Shown here: positions 1 through 7,567 of the stretch, piece after piece
Position numbering within the stretch: position 1 is the stretch's first letter
Layout of the letters: each line of letters opens with the position of its first letter
Source: JBGTBQ01 sp041749275
Lineage (GTDB): Bacteria; Acidobacteriota; Blastocatellia; Pyrinomonadales; Pyrinomonadaceae
Direction: 5' to 3'
DNA length: 11,773 nucleotides
NCBI GenBank assembly: GCA_041749275.1
Contig: JBGTBQ010000108.1
Coordinates: 1 to 11,773, forward strand
Program-made: the position numbers and the translations under genes
Notes under the pieces: generated by a model
What the model was told of the DNA's origin: nothing
What the model saw: the letters and a program-made list of their open reading frames with translations, nothing else
Databases searched by the model: none

Positions 1-773
1 CTCGACGTGCCGACCATGACGACGTGGTCGGTCGCGCCCGCGTGCGCCAACCCGTAGACGCGCTCGATGTGGTCGTAGGGGCTGACCGACTCGACGACCG
101 CCGTGCGCCGCTCGTTGAGGGCGGCGAAGAGCGGCGTGTAGCTCACGTCCACGCCGACGCCCGGAACGGTCGTCGCGCCGCGGTAGAGCAGGCGGTCGCG
201 CGTGTCGAAGACGGCGATCACGCCCCCGCTCGAAAGCCCGATGTCCTTGAACAACTCGCTGAGGGCCGCGCCGTCCACGCGCGCCACGACCGCGCCGCCG
301 CCCGCGATAGGGGCGCCGATGAGCAGGACGGGGTGCTCGGCGTCGCTCGACCAATCGCGCATCGCCGTCCACGCTTCGCGGCGTCTCATCTCCGCGAACA
401 GTTCTTCAGCCAGTTCCGGCGCGAGCGGCGCGGCGGTTTCAGGATGCACCGCCAGATTGTTGTTGGCCGCGCCGATGACACGCAAGTCCATCCAGTTGGG
501 GCGCGTGCCGACGACGCGGGCCAAATCTTCCCGCACCTCGGAGGGGCGCTCGCCGCGCTCCGCCGCATATACCGCGAGCGTCGTCAGTGGCTGGCGTTGG
601 CCGTCAACCCAACGCTCGAAGGCGACCGCCGCCAACTCGGCCTGCTTCTCGACCGAGAGGTCGAGCTGCTCGCGGCTCTCGCGCCACAGCCCGACGAGCG
701 CCACGAGGCCCACGAGCATCAGCGGCACGGCGACGCCGATTGAGAGCGCGATGAGTCGCCCGCGTATCCCCAC
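1..773 (-). CDS. Membrane sensor protein, N-terminal part (Cache-like extracellular domain), partial at left edge
   Basis: This minus-strand frame stays open for 257 codons and runs off the left edge, so the output domain is missing. The chosen start is GTG at 773-771, preceded by AAAGGAG about 10 nt upstream; the protein begins MGIRGRLIALSIG. Residues about 6-29 form one hydrophobic transmembrane helix. A charged, helical juxtamembrane stretch follows (LWRESREQLDLSVEKQAELAAVAFERWVDG), then an alpha/beta region to residue 257. An N-terminal helix followed by a long helix and PAS-like strands (PNWMDLRVI, AVFDTRDRLLYRG) is typical of double-Cache (dCache_1) ligand-binding domains of histidine kinases, diguanylate or adenylate cyclases and chemoreceptors. 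The Cache assignment is inferred from architecture, not from a diagnostic motif. A sensor kinase is the commonest possibility, but the window cannot show which output it has. It is divergent from the small gene at 929. Confidence 0.72.
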   Translation of the reverse strand, partial: MGIRGRLIALSIGVAVPLMLVGLVALVGLWRESREQLDLSVEKQAELAAVAFERWVDGQRQPLTTLAVYAAERGERPSEVREDLARVVGTRPNWMDLRVIGAANNNLAVHPETAAPLAPELAEELFAEMRRREAWTAMRDWSSDAEHPVLLIGAPIAGGGAVVARVDGAALSELFKDIGLSSGGVIAVFDTRDRLLYRGATTVPGVGVDVSYTPLFAALNERRTAVVESVSPYDHIERVYGLAHAGATDHVVMVGTS

Positions 774-831
774 CTTTCACCTGCTCCTTTCCTGCCGGCG
801 AGTATAAATCCTGCCCTCGCCTTTCGGGTAA

Positions 832-864
832 GTATAAATACTCAGCGGCGGTGGGTATTTACAC
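832..864 (+). promoter_or_regulatory. Dyad motif copy D in the divergent intergenic region
   Basis: Left arm 832-844 ends AAATACTCA, spacer 845-851 is GCGGCGG, right arm 852-864 is TGGGTATTTACAC. The inner 9 nt of the arms pair 8 of 9. This is the most divergent of four copies of the same motif in the window. It lies 59 nt from the sensor start (773) and 65 nt from the start of the small gene (929), where an operator could serve both. Within 800-843 the 9-mer AGTATAAAT also occurs twice, 30 nt apart (801 and 831), and AGTATAAATACT is itself palindromic. The functional role is inferred. Confidence 0.4.
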
Positions 865-928
865 AGACGCGCCGGCCCGGCCCGGCCCGGTAAGATCGTG
901 TTTGACTTTATTGTTGGAAAGGAGCGCG

Positions 929-1216
929 ATGAGATTTCGGATCAACGGCGGAGAATACGCGGGAGCGTCCGCCCTCGACATCGTGAGGGACATCGAGCGT
1001 GATGCCGGACGCGATGGGCGCGGGTGGTCGTCGCCGCGAGAGTTTCTCTGCTGGGCGCACGCCGAACTCGGCGACCGCGTCCCCCCGCGCGAACTCGACG
1101 TGAGTGACCGCCTCGACGATGAGACGCTCGCGCTCAACTATCTTTGCCTCTGCGATGAGTACGGCGTCGGCGAACTCATGGATGGGCCGCGGAGCATCGA
1201 AACTCTCTCGGCTTGA
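929..1216 (+). CDS. Small conserved-looking hypothetical protein (95 aa)
   Basis: The start is ATG at 929, with GGAAAGGAG ending 5 nt upstream. The same frame is open back to a GTG at 851, but that start lacks a ribosome binding site and would translate the dyad-repeat region. The product begins MRFRINGGEYAGASALDIVR and is 95 residues long, acidic and soluble, with no signal peptide or membrane segment. The first ten residues look like a beta strand pair (FRINGGEYAG). Two helical segments follow, one rich in Asp/Glu/Arg (DIVRDIERDAGRD) and one containing REFLCWAHAELGDRVPPREL. A C-terminal helix (DETLALNYLCLCDEYGVGEL) completes it. I do not recognise a named family and see no catalytic motif. 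Coding is supported by the ribosome binding site, normal composition and an isolated position. It stands alone, 156 nt from the divergent sensor gene, and is followed by a long palindrome. Confidence 0.7.
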   Translation: MRFRINGGEYAGASALDIVRDIERDAGRDGRGWSSPREFLCWAHAELGDRVPPRELDVSDRLDDETLALNYLCLCDEYGVGELMDGPRSIETLSA

Positions 1217-1251
1217 GAAATTGGTAGTGGCTCAATGCGGGGAGGTGACAG

Positions 1252-1324
1252 GTCAGAACCGCCTGCGGTAGCGGGCGGATTTCCTGTGACAGGAGGCCCG
1301 CCCGCTACCGCAGGCGGTTCTGAC
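1252..1324. repeat. Long perfect inverted repeat (REP/REPIN-like) with a nested hairpin
   Basis: Arms 1252-1278 and 1298-1324 are perfect 27-nt reverse complements, with the core CCGCCTGCGGTAGCGGGCGG. The 19-nt loop (1279-1297) holds its own hairpin, TCCTGT-G-ACAGGA. A shorter outer pairing, GGGAGGTG/CATCTCCC, flanks the arms. The element lies between the stop codons of two convergent genes (1216 plus, 1440 minus), so it could also act as a bidirectional RNA hairpin, though no T-tract follows on either strand. Read on the minus strand it encodes PPAVAGG and NPPATAGG, a peptide signature I associate with spurious ORFs over REP-like palindromes in Acidobacteriota. The rest of the 1217-1439 gap shows nothing else clear. 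Confidence 0.85.
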
Positions 1325-1439
1325 ATCTCCCGCTCTTGAGCTACGACCGAACTCTGAACGCCGGGGCGTCAAAGCTCGACCTGCGAGCCGGCCTCGAACA
1401 CGCTTTCGGGCGGGAGGTGGAAAAAGATGTTCGCGGGTC

Positions 1440-3098
<1,659 letters not shown>

Positions 3099-3325
3099 CC
3101 TCGATAACCTTTCCACCTCGCTCTCGTCGCCCCACGCACACCATCAAACGCAGCCGCGCGCGAGTCGCAACGGTCTTTCGACGCGCCCGCTGGTCGAGAA
3201 GTGTGCGGCGCCACCCGACAAAGTAGCGATTCGACGGCGGCAGCAGCAGAGTGTAAGCATCTGAATTTCGCGCGATTATACAGGCAGACGCGCGGAGTTT
3301 GAAACTCCTTCGCCGCCGCTTATAG

Positions 3326-3358
3326 GTGGAATCACTTACGCGCCATGAGTGATAAGCC
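3326..3358 (-). promoter_or_regulatory. Dyad motif copy C between treS and the CBS gene
   Basis: On the plus strand the inner arms are ATCACTTA (3331-3338) and TGAGTGAT (3346-3353), which pair 7 of 8 across the 7-nt spacer CGCGCCA. Read on the minus strand the full half-site is TAAGTGATTCCAC, matching the consensus TAAGTGRTTACAC at 12 of 13 positions. It sits about 215-230 nt from both start codons. This is the best-paired inner dyad after copy B, supporting a protein-binding dyad or a small repeat. Function is inferred. Confidence 0.5.
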
Positions 3359-3447
3359 TGATGCCCGGCGTCGCCTCGTAGGCTAAACTTTATTCGTGGG
3401 CAGGCATATTTACGCGGGGTTGTGGTGATGGGTTTCCCTTCAGTGCG

Positions 3448-3480
3448 AATTCGTGGTGATAGGCGAGGGTCCCACGAATT
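3448..3480. repeat. Perfect 9-bp inverted repeat
   Basis: AATTCGTGG (3448-3456) and CCACGAATT (3472-3480) are perfect reverse complements separated by 15 nt. It lies 91 nt upstream of the TTG start of the CBS gene and could be an operator or an RNA hairpin in its leader. The left arm is part of a 14-mer, GTGCGAATTCGTGG, that recurs with one mismatch at 10717-10730, which favours a dispersed intergenic repeat. Confidence 0.4.
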
Positions 3481-3571
3481 GAGAAAGTGCATCGGAGGGT
3501 TTAATCCGAGCGAGAGTTAGAGCCATGACCACGCCCTGCTCACACTAATACACCAATACAAGGAGAATGAT

Positions 3572-4081
3572 TTGAAGAACGTGAAGAATGAGAAGAACGA
3601 GAAGTACGATATGAAGTGCGCCGAAGTGATGACGAAAGAACCGGTGTGCTGTCTGCCCGCCGACACCGCGGCGAGGGCGGCGCAACTGATGAAGGAGTTT
3701 GACGTGGGGCCGATTCCGGTGGTCGAGAGCGGCCCGACGATGAAACTCGTCGGACTGGTCACTGACCGCGATCTCGCGCTCAAGGTGGTTGCCGAAGGCC
3801 GCGACCCCAACACCGCGAAGGTCGAAGAGGTGATGACGCGCGAGATGGTGACGTGCCGCGCCGAGGACGACTTGCGGAAGGCCGTTGACCTGATGGCCGA
3901 GCGCCAACTGCGGCGCATTCCCGTCGTGGACGAGAGCGGCAGGATCGTCGGCATCATCGCGCAGGCCGACTTGGCAATTAAAACCGAAGCCCCGGAGAAG
4001 ACGGCGGGCGTCGTGGAAGAGATTTCAAAGCCGCGCGGCATCGCGCGTGAGAGTTCACGCCAGCGCGCGGCGACGGCTTGA
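3572..4081 (+). CDS. Two-CBS-domain protein
   Basis: The 169-residue soluble protein consists almost wholly of a Bateman module, a CBS pair that in known relatives binds AMP, ATP, SAM or similar ligands and senses energy or redox state. CBS1 spans about residues 15-75 (CAEVMTKEPVCCLPADT ... LVGLVTDRDLALKVV). CBS2 spans about 84-140 (VEEVMTREMVTCRAEDD ... IVGIIAQADLAI). Both carry the usual DVMT-like entry and the G-(L/I)-(V/I)-T/A-x-x-D-L end motif. A charged 30-residue tail follows. TTG at 3572 is chosen because AAGGAG lies 6 nt upstream; this gives a Lys/Asn/Glu-rich leader (KNVKNEKNEKYD). An internal ATG at 3611 would give the more usual short N terminus (MKCAEVMT) but lacks a good ribosome binding site. 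Cys26, Cys27 and Cys95 could suit redox sensing, which is inference only. Its position beside trehalose genes suggests a stress role, but the ligand cannot be read from sequence. Confidence 0.9.
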   Translation: MKNVKNEKNEKYDMKCAEVMTKEPVCCLPADTAARAAQLMKEFDVGPIPVVESGPTMKLVGLVTDRDLALKVVAEGRDPNTAKVEEVMTREMVTCRAEDDLRKAVDLMAERQLRRIPVVDESGRIVGIIAQADLAIKTEAPEKTAGVVEEISKPRGIARESSRQRAATA

Positions 4082-4112
4082 GCATGTGACCGGAATGTTT
4101 TCGCCCGAACGC

Positions 4113-4148
4113 GACGGCCCGGCTGGCCTCCCGGCTCGCCGGGCCGTC
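4113..4148 (+). terminator. GC-rich hairpin after the CBS gene, probable terminator
   Basis: A perfect 11-bp stem, GACGGCCCGGC (4113-4123) and GCCGGGCCGTC (4138-4148), has a 14-nt loop. It starts 32 nt after the CBS gene stop and 93 nt before the zinc-ribbon gene. The following bases (CGTTGCCATCATTGG) are only weakly T-rich, so it may be an imperfect terminator, an attenuator or an mRNA-stabilising stem. Confidence 0.5.
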
Positions 4149-4240
4149 CGTTGCCATCATTGGCATTGGCGCGGATGCCTCACTGAAGCCTCGGCGTCGT
4201 CATCACGCCGAAAGCGCACGGTCACGAAAGGAGTATTTAT

Positions 4241-4459
4241 GTGATGATGAATTTTGATGAAGAACAACGATGGGGAGTTGACGGAGTGAGCGACGACGAA
4301 AGTTCCTTTCGCTGCCCGCATTGCGACCTCTTCTTCGGCTGGACGGACGGGCGATCCTTGCGAACGCGCGCGATCATATTCAACGAAAGAATAGAGATGC
4401 AATGCGTCGGCTGCGGCGAGTCTTACGTGTGGAGTCCGACGACTGAGTCGGAAGGGTAA
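4241..4459 (+). CDS. Small zinc-ribbon protein
   Basis: This 72-residue protein has two CxxC knuckles, C25-P-H-C28 and C55-V-G-C58, separated by 26 residues. That is the geometry of a single zinc ribbon. Between them lie FFGWTDGRSLRTRAIIFNERIEMQ, which reads as beta strands; a Glu/Asp-rich N terminus and a short C-terminal tail flank the ribbon. GTG at 4241 has GAAAGGAG ending 7 nt upstream. ATG at 4244 or 4247 are equally possible in-frame starts, so the N terminus is uncertain by two residues. No further domain is present, so DNA, RNA or protein binding cannot be distinguished. It lies 81 nt before the OtsAB gene on the same strand and could be cotranscribed with it. The hairpin at 4113-4148 may separate it from the CBS gene. 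Confidence 0.8.
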   Translation: MMMNFDEEQRWGVDGVSDDESSFRCPHCDLFFGWTDGRSLRTRAIIFNERIEMQCVGCGESYVWSPTTESEG

Positions 4460-4540
4460 GGCTGTTGTAGTTGGCCGAAGTCCACGCCCTCGCGGGACCG
4501 TGTGCTCCTCTCCCAAACAACGGATAAAAGGATTTATATT

Positions 4541-6817
4541 TTGAGTGAAACGCATAATCATCGTGTCATCGTCGTCTCGAACCGCCTGCCGTATACGTTG
4601 CAGCGGGCCGGAGACTCTTGGAGGGTGGAGAAGAGCGCGGGCGGACTCGCCACGGCGATGGGGCCGATTCTGAGAAAGACCAAAGGGCTGTGGGTCGGCT
4701 GGTCGGGAGACAGTTCTGGAGTTGAGGACACAAAACGTCGGAATCTGCTTGCGGGCTGGGCCGAGCAGGAGCGTTTCGTCGCGGTTGATCTTCCGGCGGA
4801 CGTGGCTCGCGGCTTCTACGAGGGCTTCTCGAACCAGACGCTCTGGCCGCTCTTCCATAGTTTCCCGTTCCTGCTCCGCTTCGACCCCGCGCACTGGCAG
4901 TCTTACGTCGAAGCGAACCGCCTGTTTTGCGAGGCGGTCGTCAGACACCTGCGGCCCGGCGATTTGGTCTGGGTGCACGACTACCAGTTGATGCTCCTGC
5001 CCGCGATGCTGCGCGAGGCCGCGCCCGATGTCTCGGTGGGATTCTTCCTTCACATACCTTTTCCGCCTTCGACCGCATTCCGCATCGTGCCCCGCCGCGA
5101 AGAACTGCTGCGCGGCTTACTCGGGGCCGATCTGCTCGCCTTTCACACGCACCGATACGTCCAGCACTTCCGCGACTCCGCGCTCCGCCTGCTCGGCACG
5201 GGCAGCCGGATGGATAGGATTGAGATGGAAGGTCGAACCGTGCGGCTCGAAGCGCTTCCTATCGGCATCGCCCCGGAAGAGTTCACCGGCCTGTTGGATA
5301 AAGATGGGAAGACCCAGCGCCTCCTCGGTGAGATGCGCGAGCGCTTCCGCTGTTGCAAGGTGCTGCTCGCCGTAGACCGTCTCGACTACACCAAAGGCAT
5401 CCCCGAACGACTGCGCGCATACCGGCAACTTCTCCATGAGTCGCCGGAGTTGCGCGGCAAGGTGACGCTCGTACAGGTGGCCGTTCCCTCGCGCGAGGGC
5501 GTCCCGATGTACAAAGAGCTGCGCCGTGATGTGGACGAGACGGTCGGGAAGATCAACGGCGAGTTCTCGACGCCCAACTGGACTCCCATCGTCTACCTGC
5601 GCCGCAATCTTCCGCGCGAGGAACTGTCCGCGCTCTACGCGCTGGCCGATGTGGCGTGGGTGGCTCCTCTGCGCGACGGTTTCAACCTCGTCGCCAAAGA
5701 GTACGTCGCCTGTCAGCGCGGGGGCGAGGGTGTACTGGTCTTAAGCGAGTTCGCCGGCGCCGCCGCCGAGATGGGCGAGGCGCTCATGATTAATCCATAT
5801 GACGAGGGGCGCACCGCCGCAACCATCCGTCGTGCATTGGAGATGCCGGCGACGGAGAAACGCGAGCGCATGGAGGTGCTTTACAAGCGGGTCGTACACA
5901 GCAACGTCTACGCATGGGGCGAGCGCTTCACCACGTATCTGGCGGAGGCGGCCACTTCGCGCACCGCCCGCGCGGCGGCGCTCCCGGCGGAATTGCCCGC
6001 GGGTGATGCCGTCAGCGCCTTTGGCGCGGCGAAGAGCCGTTTGCTGCTGCTCGACTACGACGGCACGCTCGTCGGCTATGCGAAGCGCCCGCAAGATGCC
6101 ATACCGCCGCCGGATTTGATCCGACTGCTAGAAGAACTCGCGCGCCACCCGGCGACCGACATCGCCCTCGTTTCTGGAAGATCGAAGGCTGATCTCGAAG
6201 CATGGTTCGGAAACGTGCAGGAGTTGTGGCTCGCCGCCGAGCACGGCGCGGTCGTGCGCCCGCCCGGTCAGACGACGTGGGAGAATTCCTACGCGGGCTA
6301 CTCGCCGAAGTGGAAGCGGAGCATCTACTCCTTCCTCGAAAACTACGTTGACCGCACGCCCGGTAGCTTCGTCGAAGAGAAAGAGTTCTCGCTCGTCTGG
6401 CATTACCGCATGTCCGACCCGGAGTTCGGTGAGTGGCTCGCCAATGAACTCGTCTACGACCTCGAACAGATGCTCGCCAATAAGCATCTGCGCGTGGTGA
6501 AGGGACAGAAGACGGTCGAGGTGAAACTGATGTGGGCTAACAAAGGCGAGGTCTTGAAGCGGCTCACGAGGGAGCGCCCCGCGCCCGACTTCCTTCTCGC
6601 GGCTGGCGACGACACGACCGACGAAGACCTCTTCGCGCGTATGCCCGCGAACGCATGGACGATCCACGTCGGCGAGAATCACACCCGCGCGAAATACCGT
6701 CTGCCGGGGCCGGAGCAGTTTTGCCAGTTGCTGCGCGACCTCGCCGCTGTCTCCGGCGACATCCCATCAGGCCATGCGGCCTTAATGAGCAGCGGCTTCT
6801 CCGGCTCTAGGGTTTGA
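4541..6817 (+). CDS. otsAB: Bifunctional trehalose-6-phosphate synthase/phosphatase (GT20-HAD fusion)
   Basis: The 758-residue protein joins both steps of the OtsA-OtsB pathway: UDP-glucose plus glucose-6-phosphate to T6P, then dephosphorylation to trehalose. The GT20 half (about 8-470) shows VIVVSNRLPY, VHDYQLMLLP (His146), HIPFPPSTAFRIVPRREELL, the donor-site RLDYTKGIPERL (280-291) and PLRDGFNLVAKEYVACQ (376-392). The HAD phosphatase half (about 500-735) shows LLLLDYDGTL with D505 as likely nucleophile and D507 as acid/base, LVSGRS, AAEHGAV, VEVKLMWANKGEVL with the conserved Lys at 668, and GDDTTDED (689-696) for magnesium. All key residues of both halves appear intact, so both activities are expected. 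TTG at 4541 is preferred, with AAAAGGA 8 nt upstream; an upstream in-frame GTG at 4502 would add 13 residues and translate over that ribosome binding site. A small GCCGC-GAA-GCGGC hairpin follows the stop codon. Confidence 0.96.
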   Translation: MSETHNHRVIVVSNRLPYTLQRAGDSWRVEKSAGGLATAMGPILRKTKGLWVGWSGDSSGVEDTKRRNLLAGWAEQERFVAVDLPADVARGFYEGFSNQTLWPLFHSFPFLLRFDPAHWQSYVEANRLFCEAVVRHLRPGDLVWVHDYQLMLLPAMLREAAPDVSVGFFLHIPFPPSTAFRIVPRREELLRGLLGADLLAFHTHRYVQHFRDSALRLLGTGSRMDRIEMEGRTVRLEALPIGIAPEEFTGLLDKDGKTQRLLGEMRERFRCCKVLLAVDRLDYTKGIPERLRAYRQLLHESPELRGKVTLVQVAVPSREGVPMYKELRRDVDETVGKINGEFSTPNWTPIVYLRRNLPREELSALYALADVAWVAPLRDGFNLVAKEYVACQRGGEGVLVLSEFAGAAAEMGEALMINPYDEGRTAATIRRALEMPATEKRERMEVLYKRVVHSNVYAWGERFTTYLAEAATSRTARAAALPAELPAGDAVSAFGAAKSRLLLLDYDGTLVGYAKRPQDAIPPPDLIRLLEELARHPATDIALVSGRSKADLEAWFGNVQELWLAAEHGAVVRPPGQTTWENSYAGYSPKWKRSIYSFLENYVDRTPGSFVEEKEFSLVWHYRMSDPEFGEWLANELVYDLEQMLANKHLRVVKGQKTVEVKLMWANKGEVLKRLTRERPAPDFLLAAGDDTTDEDLFARMPANAWTIHVGENHTRAKYRLPGPEQFCQLLRDLAAVSGDIPSGHAALMSSGFSGSRV

Positions 6818-6876
6818 GAGTGTATTGAGGACTTGTTTCCAGCCGCGAAGCGGCGTCAAGCAGGTAGCCCGCACGG

Positions 6877-6916
6877 AAAAAAAGGGGCCGCGCTGATGGG
6901 GGCAGGAGCGCGGCCC
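6877..6916 (-). terminator. Intrinsic terminator of the leftward operon
   Basis: Read on the minus strand, AGCGCGGCCC-type arms (6907-6916 and 6885-6894) form a perfect 10-bp GC-rich stem with a 12-nt loop. A run of seven T follows directly, seen as A6877-A6883 on the plus strand. This is a textbook rho-independent terminator for leftward transcription, ending the XRE/PBP2 operon about 155 nt after its last stop codon. On the plus strand no T-tract follows, so it should not terminate otsAB efficiently. Confidence 0.88.
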
Positions 6917-7000
6917 TCCGTCAATTCCCGATCAGGCAACAAATTAGATGTGGAATTGATGTTGTCCACATTTTAGTCTGGCGGGACTCTTGGCGCATCC

Positions 7001-7033
7001 GCGTTTACACTTATCGAGCGTAAGTGGTTACAC
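7001..7033 (+). promoter_or_regulatory. Dyad motif copy B between convergent genes
   Basis: The left arm ends CACTTA (7008-7013), the spacer is TCGAGCG (7014-7020) and the right arm is TAAGTGGTTACAC (7021-7033). The inner 6 nt pair perfectly. This copy lies after the stop codons of both otsAB (6817) and the XRE gene (7073), upstream of no visible start codon. Its location therefore argues for a repeat element or a non-promoter binding site rather than a simple operator. The rest of the 6818-7072 gap holds only the terminator and a weak 7-bp inverted repeat, ATGTGGA/TCCACAT (6948-6971). Confidence 0.5.
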
Positions 7034-7072
7034 TCATCTGACGCATGGACTCCCACGAAATGACGAACAGGC

Positions 7073-7567
7073 TCAGGCCCGTCGTGTCGGCGCAGTCCGC
7101 GCCGCGCGAGACGTGTTGAGGCTTCGCCTCCGGGCCACGGGTCGGCTTTCACGCTCAACCACCTGCTCTCCCAACAACAACTCAAGCTCTCTTCGTACCA
7201 TCTCCAAAACGGGGCGGAATCTTTTTCTTATTGCCGGGTCGAGTTTTTCGTGCAGACGGTGGAGGGCAGCGAAATCGCTCTCGTCGAAAGTGTCGCCGAC
7301 GGCCTCGCCCGACATCTGAGAATCCTCCGGCGGTTCGTACCCAGCCGCGAGTCGGACTTCCGCGACGGGCACGTCCAATGCTTCGGCGATGGCGTCTACC
7401 ACCTCGATCATTGGTCGTATCTCCTCGCCGATCCCGGTCGGGTCGCTCCCGCGCTCCAGATAACCGATGTAGATCGAAGTCACGCCGACCCGCCCTCCCA
7501 ATTCAGCCTGCGTCAGCCCGACGGACTCGCGCCAGCGCGTCAATTTATCCCCGAATGTCTCACTCAT
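7073..7567 (-). CDS. XRE-family helix-turn-helix regulator
   Basis: This 164-residue protein begins MSETFGDKLTRWRESVGLTQ. Residues about 7-70 form an XRE/Cro-C1 type HTH domain: LTRWRESVGLTQAELGGRVGVTSIYIGYLERG contains the scaffold, recognition and closing helices. The linker EALDVPVAEVRLAAGYEPPED is also usual for this family. The C-terminal half (85-164) has an amphipathic helical segment (FAALHRLHEKLDPAIRKRFRPVLEMVRRELELLLG) suited to dimerisation, then a basic, poorly conserved-looking tail. ATG at 7567 has AGGAGG 9 nt upstream, and the start overlaps the end of the PBP2 gene by 8 nt (ATGAGTGA), implying translational coupling. The open frame extends further upstream but only as a shadow of the PBP2 gene. 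It may regulate its own envelope operon; the target is unknown. Confidence 0.88.
   Translation of the reverse strand: MSETFGDKLTRWRESVGLTQAELGGRVGVTSIYIGYLERGSDPTGIGEEIRPMIEVVDAIAEALDVPVAEVRLAAGYEPPEDSQMSGEAVGDTFDESDFAALHRLHEKLDPAIRKRFRPVLEMVRRELELLLGEQVVERESRPVARRRSLNTSRAARTAPTRRA

Larger units (their letters stand above)
3099..3571. other. 473-nt divergent intergenic region between treS and the CBS-domain gene
   Basis: No convincing gene is seen in either direction. Short frames here have no ribosome binding site and arginine/serine-rich composition typical of shadows. The region must carry the promoters for treS (leftward) and the CBS gene (rightward), but I cannot assign -35/-10 boxes with confidence. 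It contains dyad motif copy C (3326-3358) and a separate 9-bp perfect inverted repeat (3448-3480), listed separately. The CBS gene ribosome binding site AAGGAG lies at 3560-3565. Confidence 0.6.

Noticed and set aside
24..807. Plus-strand open frames over the sensor gene
   Set aside because: Arg/Ser/Ala-rich shadows of the minus-strand reading, which has a clear membrane helix, ribosome binding site and normal composition.
1138..1326. Minus-strand open frame with PPAVAGG/NPPATAGG repeats
   Set aside because: It lies on the palindrome at 1252-1324 and antisense to the end of the 929-1216 gene; the repeats are translations of the palindrome arms and there is no supporting ribosome binding site.
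6948..6971. Inverted repeat ATGTGGA-N10-TCCACAT
   Set aside because: Only 7 bp, no second copy, and no gene start nearby; expected by chance in a window of this size.
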